Notes under the pieces: generated by a model
Told to the model about the DNA's origin: nothing
Database searches by the model: none
What the model saw: only the letters and a program-made list of their open reading frames with translations
Shown: one piece after another, positions 44,194 through 51,826 of the stretch
Layout: each line of letters starts with the position of its first letter
Numbering within the stretch: the first letter of the stretch is position 1
Origin: CAYOID01 sp964573115
Lineage (GTDB): Bacteria; Desulfobacterota; Desulfovibrionia; Desulfovibrionales; Desulfothermaceae
Reading direction: 5' to 3'
Assembly: GCA_964573115.1 (NCBI GenBank)
Contig: CAZNIP010000002.1
Span: 18,683 to 82,682 of the forward strand
Length of the DNA: 64,000 nt
Position numbers and translations under genes: made by a program

Positions 44194-45114
44194 ATGGTCG
44201 AGGTCATCAACACCATCGTGCCCATTTTTGTGGTCATCCTCCTGGGGATTCTGCTCAGGCGGATGGATTTTCTGCCCACAGCCATCCTCGGCCCCCTGAA
44301 CAAGCTCGTCTTCTACCTGGCCATTCCAGCCATGATCTTTCGGAAGATCGCCGGGGCCTCGTTTCAGGACCATTTTCAGCCGCTGATCCTGACCGGGACT
44401 CTGGTACCGGTCGTTGTGGTCTTTGGACTGGCTTTCTGGACGGTCCGCCTTGGGCGCATTGAGTCAAAGGTTTCCGGGACCTTTGTTCAGAGCTCCTTTC
44501 ACGGCAACCTGGGCTACATCGGTCTGGCTGTGTGCTTCTACTTCCTCGGGGACCAGGGCTTGACCAGGGCCAGCATCCTGGCCGGGTTCCTGATGCTCCT
44601 GCAGAACCTGCTCTCGGTCATCGGTCTGCAGACCGCCTCCACCTCCAGGGCCCTCCGCCAGTCCCGCTTCGTGATCAAGAAGGTCCTGCTCAACCCGGTC
44701 ATCATCTCAGCCGGAGCCGGGATCCTCTTCTCGGTGTTCGGTCTCCCCCTGCCGGTGACCGTAACCCGAAGCCTGGACATCGTCAGCGGCATGGCCCTGC
44801 CCCTGGCCCTGCTGGTCATCGGGGCCTCCCTGTCCTTCAGCCTCATCCGGGACCACTTCAGGCTGGCCTTGTGGACCGGGGGGTTGAAGCTGCTCCTTTT
44901 GCCCCTGCTGGGTTTGCTGCTCTTCACCTCCCTGGGGCTTGAACCCACCGCTTTCGCCCCCGGCCTGATCCTCCTGGCCGCGCCCACGGCGACCGTGACC
45001 TATGTCATGGCTGGGGAAATGCAGGGTTCGCCGGATATGGCCTCGGCCACGGTGGCCCTGAACACCATCCTCTCAGCCGCGACCTACCTCCTCTGGCTGA
45101 GCCTGATCCAGTGA
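44194..45114 (+). CDS. AEC-family (auxin efflux carrier-like) permease
   Basis: This 306-residue inner-membrane transporter has about ten hydrophobic segments in two halves. Typical AEC features are IVPIFVVILLGILLRR at the N-terminus, LNKLVFYLAIPAMIF, HGNLGYIGLAVCFYFLG (the conserved N-x-G/Y in the first crossover) and LIGASLSF-like ALLVIGASLSFSLI. Substrates in bacteria are often malate or other dicarboxylates, but nothing here decides it. It is flanked by convergent or divergent genes and is probably monocistronic. Confidence 0.9.
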   Translation: MVEVINTIVPIFVVILLGILLRRMDFLPTAILGPLNKLVFYLAIPAMIFRKIAGASFQDHFQPLILTGTLVPVVVVFGLAFWTVRLGRIESKVSGTFVQSSFHGNLGYIGLAVCFYFLGDQGLTRASILAGFLMLLQNLLSVIGLQTASTSRALRQSRFVIKKVLLNPVIISAGAGILFSVFGLPLPVTVTRSLDIVSGMALPLALLVIGASLSFSLIRDHFRLALWTGGLKLLLLPLLGLLLFTSLGLEPTAFAPGLILLAAPTATVTYVMAGEMQGSPDMASATVALNTILSAATYLLWLSLIQ

Positions 45115-45182
45115 GATGTCCGCGAAATGCAAATGAATTCATTTCGCGGAAGATCGCCTCGCTGAAAAACGCGGTTTTCAGC
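45115..45182. repeat. 68-bp double-hairpin repeat, copy B
   Basis: This is the better-preserved copy of the element at 3707-3774. TCCGCGAAATG (45119-45129) pairs with CATTTCGCGGA in the next 20 bases apart from the loop, and GCTGAAAA pairs with TTTTCAGC. It begins one base after the AEC stop and could act as a weak 3'-end structure. Confidence 0.8.
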
Positions 45183-45330
45183 CCGCTTTCGCCGCCAATG
45201 ACGGCGTGGAAGGCCTGCAGGCCGTCCAGAGTGCCGCGTCTCTGGAACTCCATTATCTCAGGCTATATTCTCGGACGCGACACCGACAGGCTGCCTTTCA
45301 AGGCCAGCCAGCGCCCGGCCAGACATTGCA

Positions 45331-46008
45331 TCAGTCAGACAGGCTCTCGAACCCCTCGGCCAGATCCTCCAGCCGGCCGTCGCTGAGGATGGTGATGGTC
45401 CGCCTGTCCATGGCGATGATCCCGGACTCGGCCATGCGCCGCAGGGTCCGGGAAAGGGTCTCCTGGGTCGTGCCCAGGATGTTGGCCAGGGTGCCCTTGG
45501 TCACGTCCAGGCTGATCTGCTCCTGGCCGCCGCTGGCGTCCTGGAGGTGGACCAGGTAGGCCGCCAGCCGGTTGGGCAGCTCCTTGAGGGACAGGTCTTC
45601 GATCATCCGGGTGAACTGGCGCAACCGCTTTGACAGCACGGCCAGCATGTTCATGGCCAGGTGAGGGTCCTTCTGGAACAGGCTGATCAGCCTGTCCCGG
45701 GGAAAGAACCGCAGCGTCGAGGCCTCCAGGGCCTGGGCATGGGCCGGGAAGGTCTCCCCGGCAAAGACGGGGACCTCGCCGATGGGCTCCCCAGGTCCGA
45801 AGATGTGCAGGATCTGCTCTTTGCCTTCCAGGGACAATTTGTAGACCTTGACCCTGCCGTGGAGCAGGACGTAGAAGCCCTTCCCCGGTTCGTCCTGGCT
45901 GAAGATGGTCTGGCCCTTGTCAAAGGACAGGGACTGGCTGTTGTCCTTCAGCTCCTGGATCTGCTGTGCTGGAAGGTCCTGGAAGAGCGGGACTGACTGC
46001 AGGTCCAT
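45331..46008 (-). CDS. Crp/Fnr-family transcriptional regulator
   Basis: This 225-residue regulator has an N-terminal cyclic-nucleotide-binding-like domain (1-120: VPLFQDLPAQQIQELKDNS … GKGFYVLLHGRVKVYKLS … GPGEPIGEVPVF), a dimer helix and a C-terminal winged helix (about 150-215) with recognition region TKGTLANILGTTQETLSRTLRRMAESG. No cysteine cluster for an Fe-S centre is present, so it is not an FNR oxygen sensor. The effector is unknown. AAGGA precedes ATG 46008. It is downstream of ridA on the same strand and may regulate that region. Confidence 0.92.
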   Translation of the reverse strand: MDLQSVPLFQDLPAQQIQELKDNSQSLSFDKGQTIFSQDEPGKGFYVLLHGRVKVYKLSLEGKEQILHIFGPGEPIGEVPVFAGETFPAHAQALEASTLRFFPRDRLISLFQKDPHLAMNMLAVLSKRLRQFTRMIEDLSLKELPNRLAAYLVHLQDASGGQEQISLDVTKGTLANILGTTQETLSRTLRRMAESGIIAMDRRTITILSDGRLEDLAEGFESLSD

Positions 46009-46042
46009 AAGTGATCCTTAAGAATGGTGACTCTCTTGTCCC

Positions 46043-46105
46043 GTCATTCCGGCGAAGGCCGGAATCCAGACAAAGAACTGGATCCCGCATCAAGTCCGGG
46101 ATGAC
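46043..46105. repeat. GTCATTCC-type inverted repeat
   Basis: GTCATTCCGGCGAAGGCCGG at 46043 begins a 63-bp element ending in the partly complementary CCGCATCAAGTCCGGGATGAC. Sequences of this kind are scattered through many proteobacterial genomes as small non-coding repeats. It fills the gap between ridA's stop and the crp/fnr start. Confidence 0.7.
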
Positions 46106-46146
46106 GTATTCAGAAATGATTCACAGGTCCGACCTGTCGCTGGATT

Positions 46147-46527
46147 TTAGTCCAACCCGGCGATGCAGTCGATCTCTACATCCAGTCCGGAATCAAGACC
46201 TTTCACGGCCATGGCGATCCTGGCCGGAGGACTGTCCGGGAAAAAGGTCCTGTAGACGGTGTTCATCTCGTCCTTGTGGGTCCAGTCCGAGAGGTAGACA
46301 TTGACCTTGAGGACCTTGTCCAGGCTGGAACCGGCGGCTTCCAGGATAGACTTGATGTGGGTCAGGATCCTCTCGGTCTGTGACCCGATGGAGTCCTTGA
46401 CCGGTTCATGGGTCACCGGGTCGTCCGAGGTCTGGCCGGAGACAAAGACCAGGTTGCCGTAGGCGATGGCCTGGGAGTAGGGTCCCGGTTCCGGGGCCTT
46501 GTCCGTGTAGATGACGCGTCTGTCCAT
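46147..46527 (-). CDS. ridA: RidA-family enamine/imine deaminase
   Basis: This 126-residue protein hydrolyses reactive enamine/imine intermediates released by PLP-dependent dehydratases. APEPGPYSQAIAYGNLVFVSGQ at the N-terminus and the catalytic arginine in SPPARIAMAV followed by VEIDCIAG are standard. It lies about 650 bases downstream of an EutB-like PLP dehydratase on the same strand, a functionally fitting partner. The region between has a DoeA-like remnant and repeats, so whether they still share a transcript is uncertain. Confidence 0.95.
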   Translation of the reverse strand: MDRRVIYTDKAPEPGPYSQAIAYGNLVFVSGQTSDDPVTHEPVKDSIGSQTERILTHIKSILEAAGSSLDKVLKVNVYLSDWTHKDEMNTVYRTFFPDSPPARIAMAVKGLDSGLDVEIDCIAGLD

Positions 46528-46698
46528 GGATTTTCTCCTTCACGGCTTTGCTCCTGGCAAAGCCGCGAACCTTGGGTTGTGCTTGCTCGCAGACAGGGGA
46601 CGTTATGGGGGCATCCTGTGCTCCTCGTGTTTCGTCCTGGCTCCCTGGCAGGCCGGATGCCTGCCAGGGAGCTCCTTCGCCTTCGGCGGGAAGACCAT
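46528..46698. other. ridA upstream region with two perfect hairpins
   Basis: CGGCTTTGC/GCAAAGCCG (46543-46565) lies just upstream of ridA, and GCTCCCTGGCAGGC/GCCTGCCAGGGAGC (46640-46672, 14 bp perfect, 5-base loop) follows. Neither has a convincing T-run on the minus strand. They could be processing structures or repeat remnants. Confidence 0.6.
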
Positions 46699-46827
46699 TC
46701 AGCCGCTCATCTGGGCCCTGTAGACTTCTCCGGCCACGTCCCCCTCCCGGACCCCGGCCTGAATACGGTCGATGGCGGTCTGCATGACCCGCTCGCAGAT
46801 CCGTGCGGCCATGCGCATGAAACTCCA
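46699..46827 (-). pseudogene. Remnant of a DoeA-like (M24 creatinase-fold) gene
   Basis: A frame of about 42 codons between two stops reads …ICERVMQTAIDRIQAGVRE… EVYRAQMSG. It aligns closely to residues in the middle of the intact DoeA-like protein at 53912-55078 (QIAERVMQTALDNIRPGVRE … EVYRAQMQG). No start-proximal or catalytic C-terminal part survives. It is best read as the debris of a duplicated or older copy of the ectoine-hydrolase-like gene; the two pieces are about 7.8 kb apart. Confidence 0.8.
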
Positions 46828-46904
46828 TCACGAGTACTCAGGTTTCAGGTGTCGGTGTCCAGGAAGAAGGCCTCCAAGTGCAGTGACTGGACAGAGTTTC
46901 TTCC

Positions 46905-47145
46905 CTGATCAGACTGGCTGAGTCGAAGCCCTTCCCGACACCTCGGGCATCTTTTCTCCCCTCAACCTTCAACCCTCGACCTTCGGCCCGGCCAGCGGCT
47001 GCGCTCGTATGAAACTTGATTCTGGAGTCACGTTTCTTGGCTGATCAACCTGGCCGAGTCGAGATCCTGCTGGTCATGTCGGGGATCTTTCCTCTCCTCA
47101 ACCCTGACCCTTGAACCTGTCAGCCAAGGCCAGCGGCCGGGCTGA
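46905..47145. repeat. Two REP-like elements in tandem
   Basis: The first (about 46905-47003: CTGATCAGACTGGCTGAGTC … CCCGGCCAGCGGCTGCGCT) is followed directly by the long form at 47004-47145, nearly identical to 24174-24314. Together with the DoeA-like remnant they fill the gap between ridA and the EutB-like gene; no other gene is visible there. Confidence 0.8.
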
Positions 47146-47175
47146 ATTCCGATTCCTCAAAAGGACGATGCATGG

Positions 47176-48171
47176 TCATTCTCTCCCATAGCGCTGCATG
47201 GCGATTTCAGCCAGGAGCCTGGTGTCCACGTTGCCGCCGCTGAGGACCACTGCCACCCGGTTGCCAAGGCCTGAAACCTTCCCGGCCGCAAGGGCCGAGA
47301 GACCGACAATGCCCGCACCTTCCACCGCCAGCCTGTGGTTGTGAAAGGCGTAGAAGAGCCCCTCAGCGATCTCGTCCTCTGAGATCAGGACCACCTCGTC
47401 CACGAGGTCCCGGCACATGGGAAAGGTCAGCTCGTTGTCCAGCCCGATGCCGCCCAGCAGGGCGTCTCCAAGGCTGTCCTTCTCTTCGATCTCCACCGGG
47501 CGCCCGGCCTTGAGGCTCTCGTGCATGGGGGCGGACACGTCCAGGGACAGGCCGACGACCCTGATCCGGGGGGACATCGATTTGAGCACAAAGGCGACCC
47601 CGGCCATGAGCCCGCCACCTGAAAGAGGGACCAGAACCGTATCCAGGTCTGGACAATCCTCGATGATCTCCAGGCCGAGGGTCCCCTGCCCGGCAATGAC
47701 CAAGGGATCGTCAAAAGGCTTGACCATGGTCAGACCCTGTTCCTGCTGGAGCTCAAGGGCTCTGTCATAAGCCTCGTCCTGACTCTGACCGTGCCTGACC
47801 ACAGTGGCCCCGAGGGCTTCCAGGGCCTCGACCCGATACCCGGGGACCCGGTTGGAGAGGCAGATCACGGACGCGATCCCCAGGCTGCTGGCCACATGGG
47901 CCACGGCCCGGCCGTGGTTTCCGGTGGAAAAGGCGATGACTCCCTTGCGTCGCTGTTCAGAGGAGAGATCCAGGAGTGCGTTGGCGGCCCCGCGGACCTT
48001 GAAGGACCCGGTTTCCTGCAGACATTCCAGCTTCAGGAACACCTTGCGGCCTGTGGAGTCGCTCAGAGGTTGGGAATGGATGAGCGGGGTCCGTCTGGCC
48101 ACGCTGCAGATGCGGGCCCTGGCCAGGTAGATGTCCTGCAGTGAGAGTCCGTAATCGGGCATGATTGTCAT
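47176..48171 (-). CDS. EutB-like PLP-dependent threonine/serine dehydratase family protein
   Basis: This 331-residue fold type II PLP enzyme has PLP lysine K58 in ETGSFKVRGAANALL, the phosphate-adjacent loop STGNHGRAVAHVA, the glycine loop PLSGGGLMAGVA and a conserved serine-glycine end VVLSGGNVD. It has no regulatory ACT domain, so it is not biosynthetic threonine deaminase IlvA. The closest match by context is EutB, the hydroxyectoine-utilisation dehydratase, because a TRAP system, a DoeA-like enzyme and an M20 deacylase lie next to it; catabolic threonine or 3-hydroxyaspartate dehydratase are alternatives. The start is 48171 (GGAGG very close) or ATG 48162. Confidence 0.8.
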   Translation of the reverse strand: MTIMPDYGLSLQDIYLARARICSVARRTPLIHSQPLSDSTGRKVFLKLECLQETGSFKVRGAANALLDLSSEQRRKGVIAFSTGNHGRAVAHVASSLGIASVICLSNRVPGYRVEALEALGATVVRHGQSQDEAYDRALELQQEQGLTMVKPFDDPLVIAGQGTLGLEIIEDCPDLDTVLVPLSGGGLMAGVAFVLKSMSPRIRVVGLSLDVSAPMHESLKAGRPVEIEEKDSLGDALLGGIGLDNELTFPMCRDLVDEVVLISEDEIAEGLFYAFHNHRLAVEGAGIVGLSALAAGKVSGLGNRVAVVLSGGNVDTRLLAEIAMQRYGRE

Positions 48172-48598
48172 TTCCTCCAGTCACCTCCTGCCACAAGTCG
48201 TCCTCAGGCCGGCAAGAGAGAGTGCAGTTCCTGGACGAGCGCAGGGGGCTCGGACAGGCGTCGGGACCTTCAGCCCGGTGGCGGTCCGGCTGAAGGTCTC
48301 TGATCCTCATTGTGCCTGGCCCGTTCGTTGTCGGCCAGAACGGCCTCCAGCACTTCCCGGGTTCCTTCCCCGTCTCGTATGAAACTTCGGAAGAAAGAAC
48401 CCCTCAGCCTTCGGCAGCTCCCCTGAGTACAGGGGAGCAGTCAGAGGAGCCAGCCCGAAAGTTTCTGCCATGATCAAACCGGCTCATGAGAGCCGGCGGC
48501 TGGGCTGAATTCTGGCTCCTGGATTCTGATATCATGCGGTTGGAAGGTGAGATGTTGCCGCCGATCCATCAACTCCGAGCGCTCCAGAGCCACCGTGC
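48172..48598. other. Gap with repeat fragments and a possible gene remnant
   Basis: On the minus strand 48270-48374 reads as a 34-codon C-terminal-like fragment (…GTREVLEAVLADNERARHN…) that begins where a REP-like CTCGTATGAAACTT sequence starts. It resembles the tail of a Gfo/Idh/MocA-type oxidoreductase, but weakly. A perfect 9-bp hairpin GCTCCCCTG/CAGGGGAGC lies at 48417-48438. Another CTGGCTCCTGGATTCTG-type repeat lies near 48513. No intact gene is present. Confidence 0.5.
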
Positions 48599-49888
48599 TC
48601 ATCCCCCCATGGCCATGTTCGGCAGGAACAGGGCGATCTGGGGAAAGGCGATCAGGATCACCGTGGCCATGATGAGCATGATCAGAAACGGCAGGGCATG
48701 GCCGATGACCTCCAGGTAGGGCCGCCTGAAGATGAGCTGGGCCGTGAAGATGTCGCAGCCGAAGGGCGGAGTGGCCGAACCGATGGCCGCCTGCAGGGTG
48801 ACCAGGGTTCCAAGGAGAATGGGGTCGACGCCGGCGCTGACCACATAGGGCTGGAAGATGGGGCTGAGAATGAAGATGGCCACGATGGGGTCCACGAACA
48901 TGCAGGCCACGAAGTAGACGGCCACGACAATGATCATCACCCGGAGCATGGACGGGTCGGCCCCGAAGAGAGGGGGCAGCAGCTGCTGGGGGATCTGCAT
49001 GAAGCCGATCATCCAGGAGAAGGCCTGTCCAGCGCCCACCAGGATGAAGACCACCCCGGTGATCACCCCGGTCTGGAGAAAGGAGTCCACGATGCGCTGC
49101 AGGGTCAGGCTGCGGTAGACAATGGTCTCCAGGATGAGGGCATAGAAGACGGCTGCGGCTGCGGCTTCGGTCGGGCTGAAGATCCCGGCGTAGATGCCGC
49201 CGACAATGATCACTGGAAAGCCCATCACCGGGAGCCCTTCCTTGACCGCAGTCACCCGTTCGGACCAGGTGGACTTGGGCAGCTGACCGACGTTCTTGAA
49301 CCTGGAGTACAGGTAGCAGTAGGTGGAGAACATGAGCAACAGCATGAGGCCGGGGAAGATCCCGGACAGAAAGAGCATCCCGATGGAGGTGCTCGTGGCC
49401 ACCCCGTAGACGATGAACCCGATGCTCGGAGGGATCAGGAAGGCGATGTCGCTGGAGTTGATGATCAGCCCCAGAGTGAAGGGGCTCTTGTAGCCCGCCT
49501 CCAGGAGCATGGGCCGCATGGTCCCGCCGATGGCGGCCACGGTGGCCTGAGTGGAACCGGAAACCGCCCCGAAGAGGGTGCAGCTGGCATTGGTGGTGAT
49601 GGGCAGCCCCCCCGGGAGATGTCCGACAAAGGCCTTGATCATCCGGATCAGCCGGCCGGCGGATTCCCCAGAGGTGATGATGGAGGCCGAGAGGATGAAC
49701 ATGGGCACGCAGACCAGGGCCGGGGGGGTGACCCCGGTGATGACCTGCTGAACCATGGTCACCATGAGCTTGGACGCGAAGTCGGGCATGTAGACGTAGA
49801 TGTAGAGCATCAGGGAGCCCAGCAGGGTGACCATGAACGGAAAGCCGAACAGGAGCATGGTCGCGAGACTGATTCCAAAAAGGGTCAT
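48599..49888 (-). CDS. dctM: TRAP transporter large permease DctM
   Basis: This 429-residue inner-membrane permease uses a sodium or proton gradient to import a carboxylate-type solute. About 12 hydrophobic segments are visible, with family stretches FGFPFMVTLLGSLMLYIY, TVAAIGGTMRPMLLEAGY, PSIGFIVYGVATSTSIGMLFLSG and SATPPFGCDIFTAQ. The start at ATG 49888 overlaps the dctQ stop (ATGA). It is the last gene of the dctP-dctQ-dctM set. In ectoine gene clusters the same transporter class (TeaABC/UehABC) does the uptake. Confidence 0.94.
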   Translation of the reverse strand: MTLFGISLATMLLFGFPFMVTLLGSLMLYIYVYMPDFASKLMVTMVQQVITGVTPPALVCVPMFILSASIITSGESAGRLIRMIKAFVGHLPGGLPITTNASCTLFGAVSGSTQATVAAIGGTMRPMLLEAGYKSPFTLGLIINSSDIAFLIPPSIGFIVYGVATSTSIGMLFLSGIFPGLMLLLMFSTYCYLYSRFKNVGQLPKSTWSERVTAVKEGLPVMGFPVIIVGGIYAGIFSPTEAAAAAVFYALILETIVYRSLTLQRIVDSFLQTGVITGVVFILVGAGQAFSWMIGFMQIPQQLLPPLFGADPSMLRVMIIVVAVYFVACMFVDPIVAIFILSPIFQPYVVSAGVDPILLGTLVTLQAAIGSATPPFGCDIFTAQLIFRRPYLEVIGHALPFLIMLIMATVILIAFPQIALFLPNMAMGG

Positions 49889-50469
49889 AGCTGGGCCCCT
49901 CCAATCTGTTCGTCTTCGTACTCGCTCTGTTGATCCGGGGACTGCCAGACGTCCTTTTCCGTCAGGTTCTTGAGGATGGTTCGGATGTACTGAATGCAGG
50001 CCAGGCCGAAACCAATGGGCATGATGACGTAAAAGGTCCATTTCGGAACCCTGAGGGCCGGGGTCATGTGGCTCCTGGACATGGCGTTGAGGAGGTACTC
50101 AAAGGAAAACCAGGCCATCGCCCCCATGACCACGGCACTGATCAGGGAGATGATGATGATGAAGGTCTTTTCCATCTTCAGGGGCATGGCGTCGAGAAAG
50201 GCCCCCATCCGAATGTGCCTGGCCTTTCTGACCCCGTAGCTGACCCCGGTGAAGGTGGTCAGCATGACCAGAAACTTGGACACCTCTTCGGAAAAATAGA
50301 TGCTCTGGAAAAAAGTCCTGGCAAAGACATTGGCGATGAGCAGGACTGCCAGGGAAGCCACGCAAGCCACCAGGATCGTGACCTCAACCCCGTTGATCAC
50401 CAGCCCGATGTTTTTGTTCAGACGCTGAAAAAAAGTCATCCCGGCGGCATGGGTCGAATCCTTGTTCAT
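49885..50469 (-). CDS. dctQ: TRAP transporter small permease DctQ
   Basis: This four-helix membrane subunit has 194 residues. It contains the DctQ signatures VFARTFFQSIYFSEEVSKFLVMLTTFTGVSYGVRKARHIRMG and a last segment VIMPIGFGLACIQYIRTIL. The start used is ATG 50469 (MNKDSTHAAG), preceded by GAGGGTG; an upstream GTG/ATG at 50496 would run into the intercistronic hairpin. The acidic C-terminus overlaps dctM. Confidence 0.92.
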   Translation of the reverse strand: MNKDSTHAAGMTFFQRLNKNIGLVINGVEVTILVACVASLAVLLIANVFARTFFQSIYFSEEVSKFLVMLTTFTGVSYGVRKARHIRMGAFLDAMPLKMEKTFIIIISLISAVVMGAMAWFSFEYLLNAMSRSHMTPALRVPKWTFYVIMPIGFGLACIQYIRTILKNLTEKDVWQSPDQQSEYEDEQIGGAQL

Positions 50470-50493
50470 GGGACACCCTCTGTGCTCATCCAC

Positions 50494-50522
50494 CACCGCT
50501 GCAGCCTGGGGCTGCAGCGGTG
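50494..50522 (-). promoter_or_regulatory. 13-bp intercistronic hairpin between dctP and dctQ
   Basis: CACCGCTGCAGCC pairs perfectly with GGCTGCAGCGGTG around a 3-base loop. No T-run follows. In binding-protein operons such stems often protect the upstream message and raise binding-protein levels over the permease; that role is inferred. Confidence 0.65.
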
Positions 50523-50532
50523 AGCAGACTCG

Positions 50533-51582
50533 TTACTGGATACTCAGGGCTTTTTTGGCCTTCTCGATGTCCTGGAGCAGGGCTTCGAGGATCTCTTCCG
50601 AACCTTCCCCGCCGATATCCTTGAACTTGGGATACACGGTTTCAGCCTGCTCTTCGAAGGCCGCAATGGCCTCGTCACTGAGGTAGTTGAACTCCAGCTC
50701 TGGTTTGGCCTCTTTCATTTTCTCCATGTCGCTGGCGTTCCTGGCCATGATCCATTCCCCGGCCTCGAGGATCGAACCCTGCCAGAAGTCGAGCATCTCC
50801 TGCTGGACATTGTCCGGCAGGCCGTTGAAGAAGTCCTGGTTGGCCGTGGGAATGCCCAGGAAGGGCTCGTTTTTCAGCTGGGTGCAGTAATTCTGGACTT
50901 CGAAGAACTTCATGGAGTAGATGGCGAAGAGCGGGTTGACCTGCCCGTCGATGAGGCCCATCTGCAGACCGCTGTAGACTTCACCGTAGTCCATGGGCGT
51001 GGGCACGGCGCCATACGCCTTGTAGTCCTCCACCAGGAGCTTGGAGGACATGACCCGGATCTTGAGCCCCTTCATGTCTTCGAGCTGTTCGATCTTCTCG
51101 TTCGTGGTCAGCCACTGCCAGCCCTCGAACATGACTGCCATGGGCACCATGCCGTTGGCCCTGAAGGCCTTTTCCAGCAGGGGGTAGAAATCGCCGTTCT
51201 GCATCATCCAGTCCAGAGTTTGGGGGACTTTTTCCGTGGGGAAGATGTAGTTCAGGGCCAGGACCTGGGCCTGGGGGACGAACGAGCTGATCCAGGCGTA
51301 GTCCGAGAACACGAACTCCACAACGCCGAGCTGGCAGAGCTCGTTGATGTCGCCGGTGGCCCCCAGGGTTCCGTAAGGGTAGACCTCGATGTCGATCTTG
51401 CCGTCCGACCACTCGCGCATGTGATCGGCGAAGTTGTTGGCCCAGACCGTCATGAAGTCGCCTTCGATCTCTTCAGAGGCCAGCTTGGCCTTGATGGGCT
51501 CGCCGGTGTAGTTGGCTGCGCCGGCAGAGGTTGCTGCGACCATGAAGATGACACCAATTGAGGCCATGATCCATTTTTTCAT
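50533..51582 (-). CDS. dctP: TRAP solute-binding protein DctP
   Basis: This 349-residue periplasmic receptor has a Sec signal peptide (MKKWIMASIGVIFMVAATSAGA, cleavage likely after GAA). Family stretches are FADHMREWSDGKIDIEVYPYGTLG, GLKIRVMSSKLLVEDYKAYGAVPTPMDYGEVYSGLQMGLIDGQVNP and the helical C-terminus. R in LKIRVM is the position that grips the ligand carboxylate in DctP proteins. The ligand is unknown, but neighbours suggest ectoine or a similar compound. AAGGAG precedes the ATG; the gene is followed by the dctQ-dctM pair. Confidence 0.94.
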   Translation of the reverse strand: MKKWIMASIGVIFMVAATSAGAANYTGEPIKAKLASEEIEGDFMTVWANNFADHMREWSDGKIDIEVYPYGTLGATGDINELCQLGVVEFVFSDYAWISSFVPQAQVLALNYIFPTEKVPQTLDWMMQNGDFYPLLEKAFRANGMVPMAVMFEGWQWLTTNEKIEQLEDMKGLKIRVMSSKLLVEDYKAYGAVPTPMDYGEVYSGLQMGLIDGQVNPLFAIYSMKFFEVQNYCTQLKNEPFLGIPTANQDFFNGLPDNVQQEMLDFWQGSILEAGEWIMARNASDMEKMKEAKPELEFNYLSDEAIAAFEEQAETVYPKFKDIGGEGSEEILEALLQDIEKAKKALSIQ

Positions 51583-51672
51583 CAGAGACTCCTTATCTTG
51601 AGAAGGTGGAGAAAGGAAAGGCTGAACCGGGACGATTCAAGGATTTCACGTCATAGTGACCACCCCCTTTCA

Positions 51673-51707
51673 GATGCGTCTGCAAAAAACTCGGAGTGCA
51701 GCCGCAG
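51673..51707. repeat. Hairpin repeat, second family, copy 1
   Basis: GATGCGTCTGC … GCAGCCGCA with an A-rich loop lies between the M20 gene and dctP. A nearly identical sequence in the opposite orientation is at 58485-58517 between iclR and panB. One mismatch in the stem here. Confidence 0.7.
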
Positions 51708-51826
51708 TCGTCAGGATACAGAATTCAAAACAATCAAAGAGTTGCAAGCAGCAAGTGCGGCCGACATATCGCCACGTGGACTTTTTGCCCGGGCGTCCTT
51801 TGAAGTTCTGGAAGGGTTTCACAGGT

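Noticed and set aside
46528..46831. A minus-strand coding frame through the two hairpins upstream of ridA.
   Set aside because: It runs out of frame through the DoeA-like remnant and into ridA, with composition typical of an out-of-frame read.
48698..49933. A 411-codon plus-strand frame across the TRAP permease genes, extremely rich in Asp, Gly and His.
   Set aside because: Antisense of hydrophobic membrane-protein codons, which always reads as acidic/His-rich sequence.
51641..51662. TCAC-N6-GTGA dyad upstream of dctP as a Crp/Fnr site.
   Set aside because: The half-sites are in the opposite orientation to the TGTGA-N6-TCACA consensus and no second site supports it.
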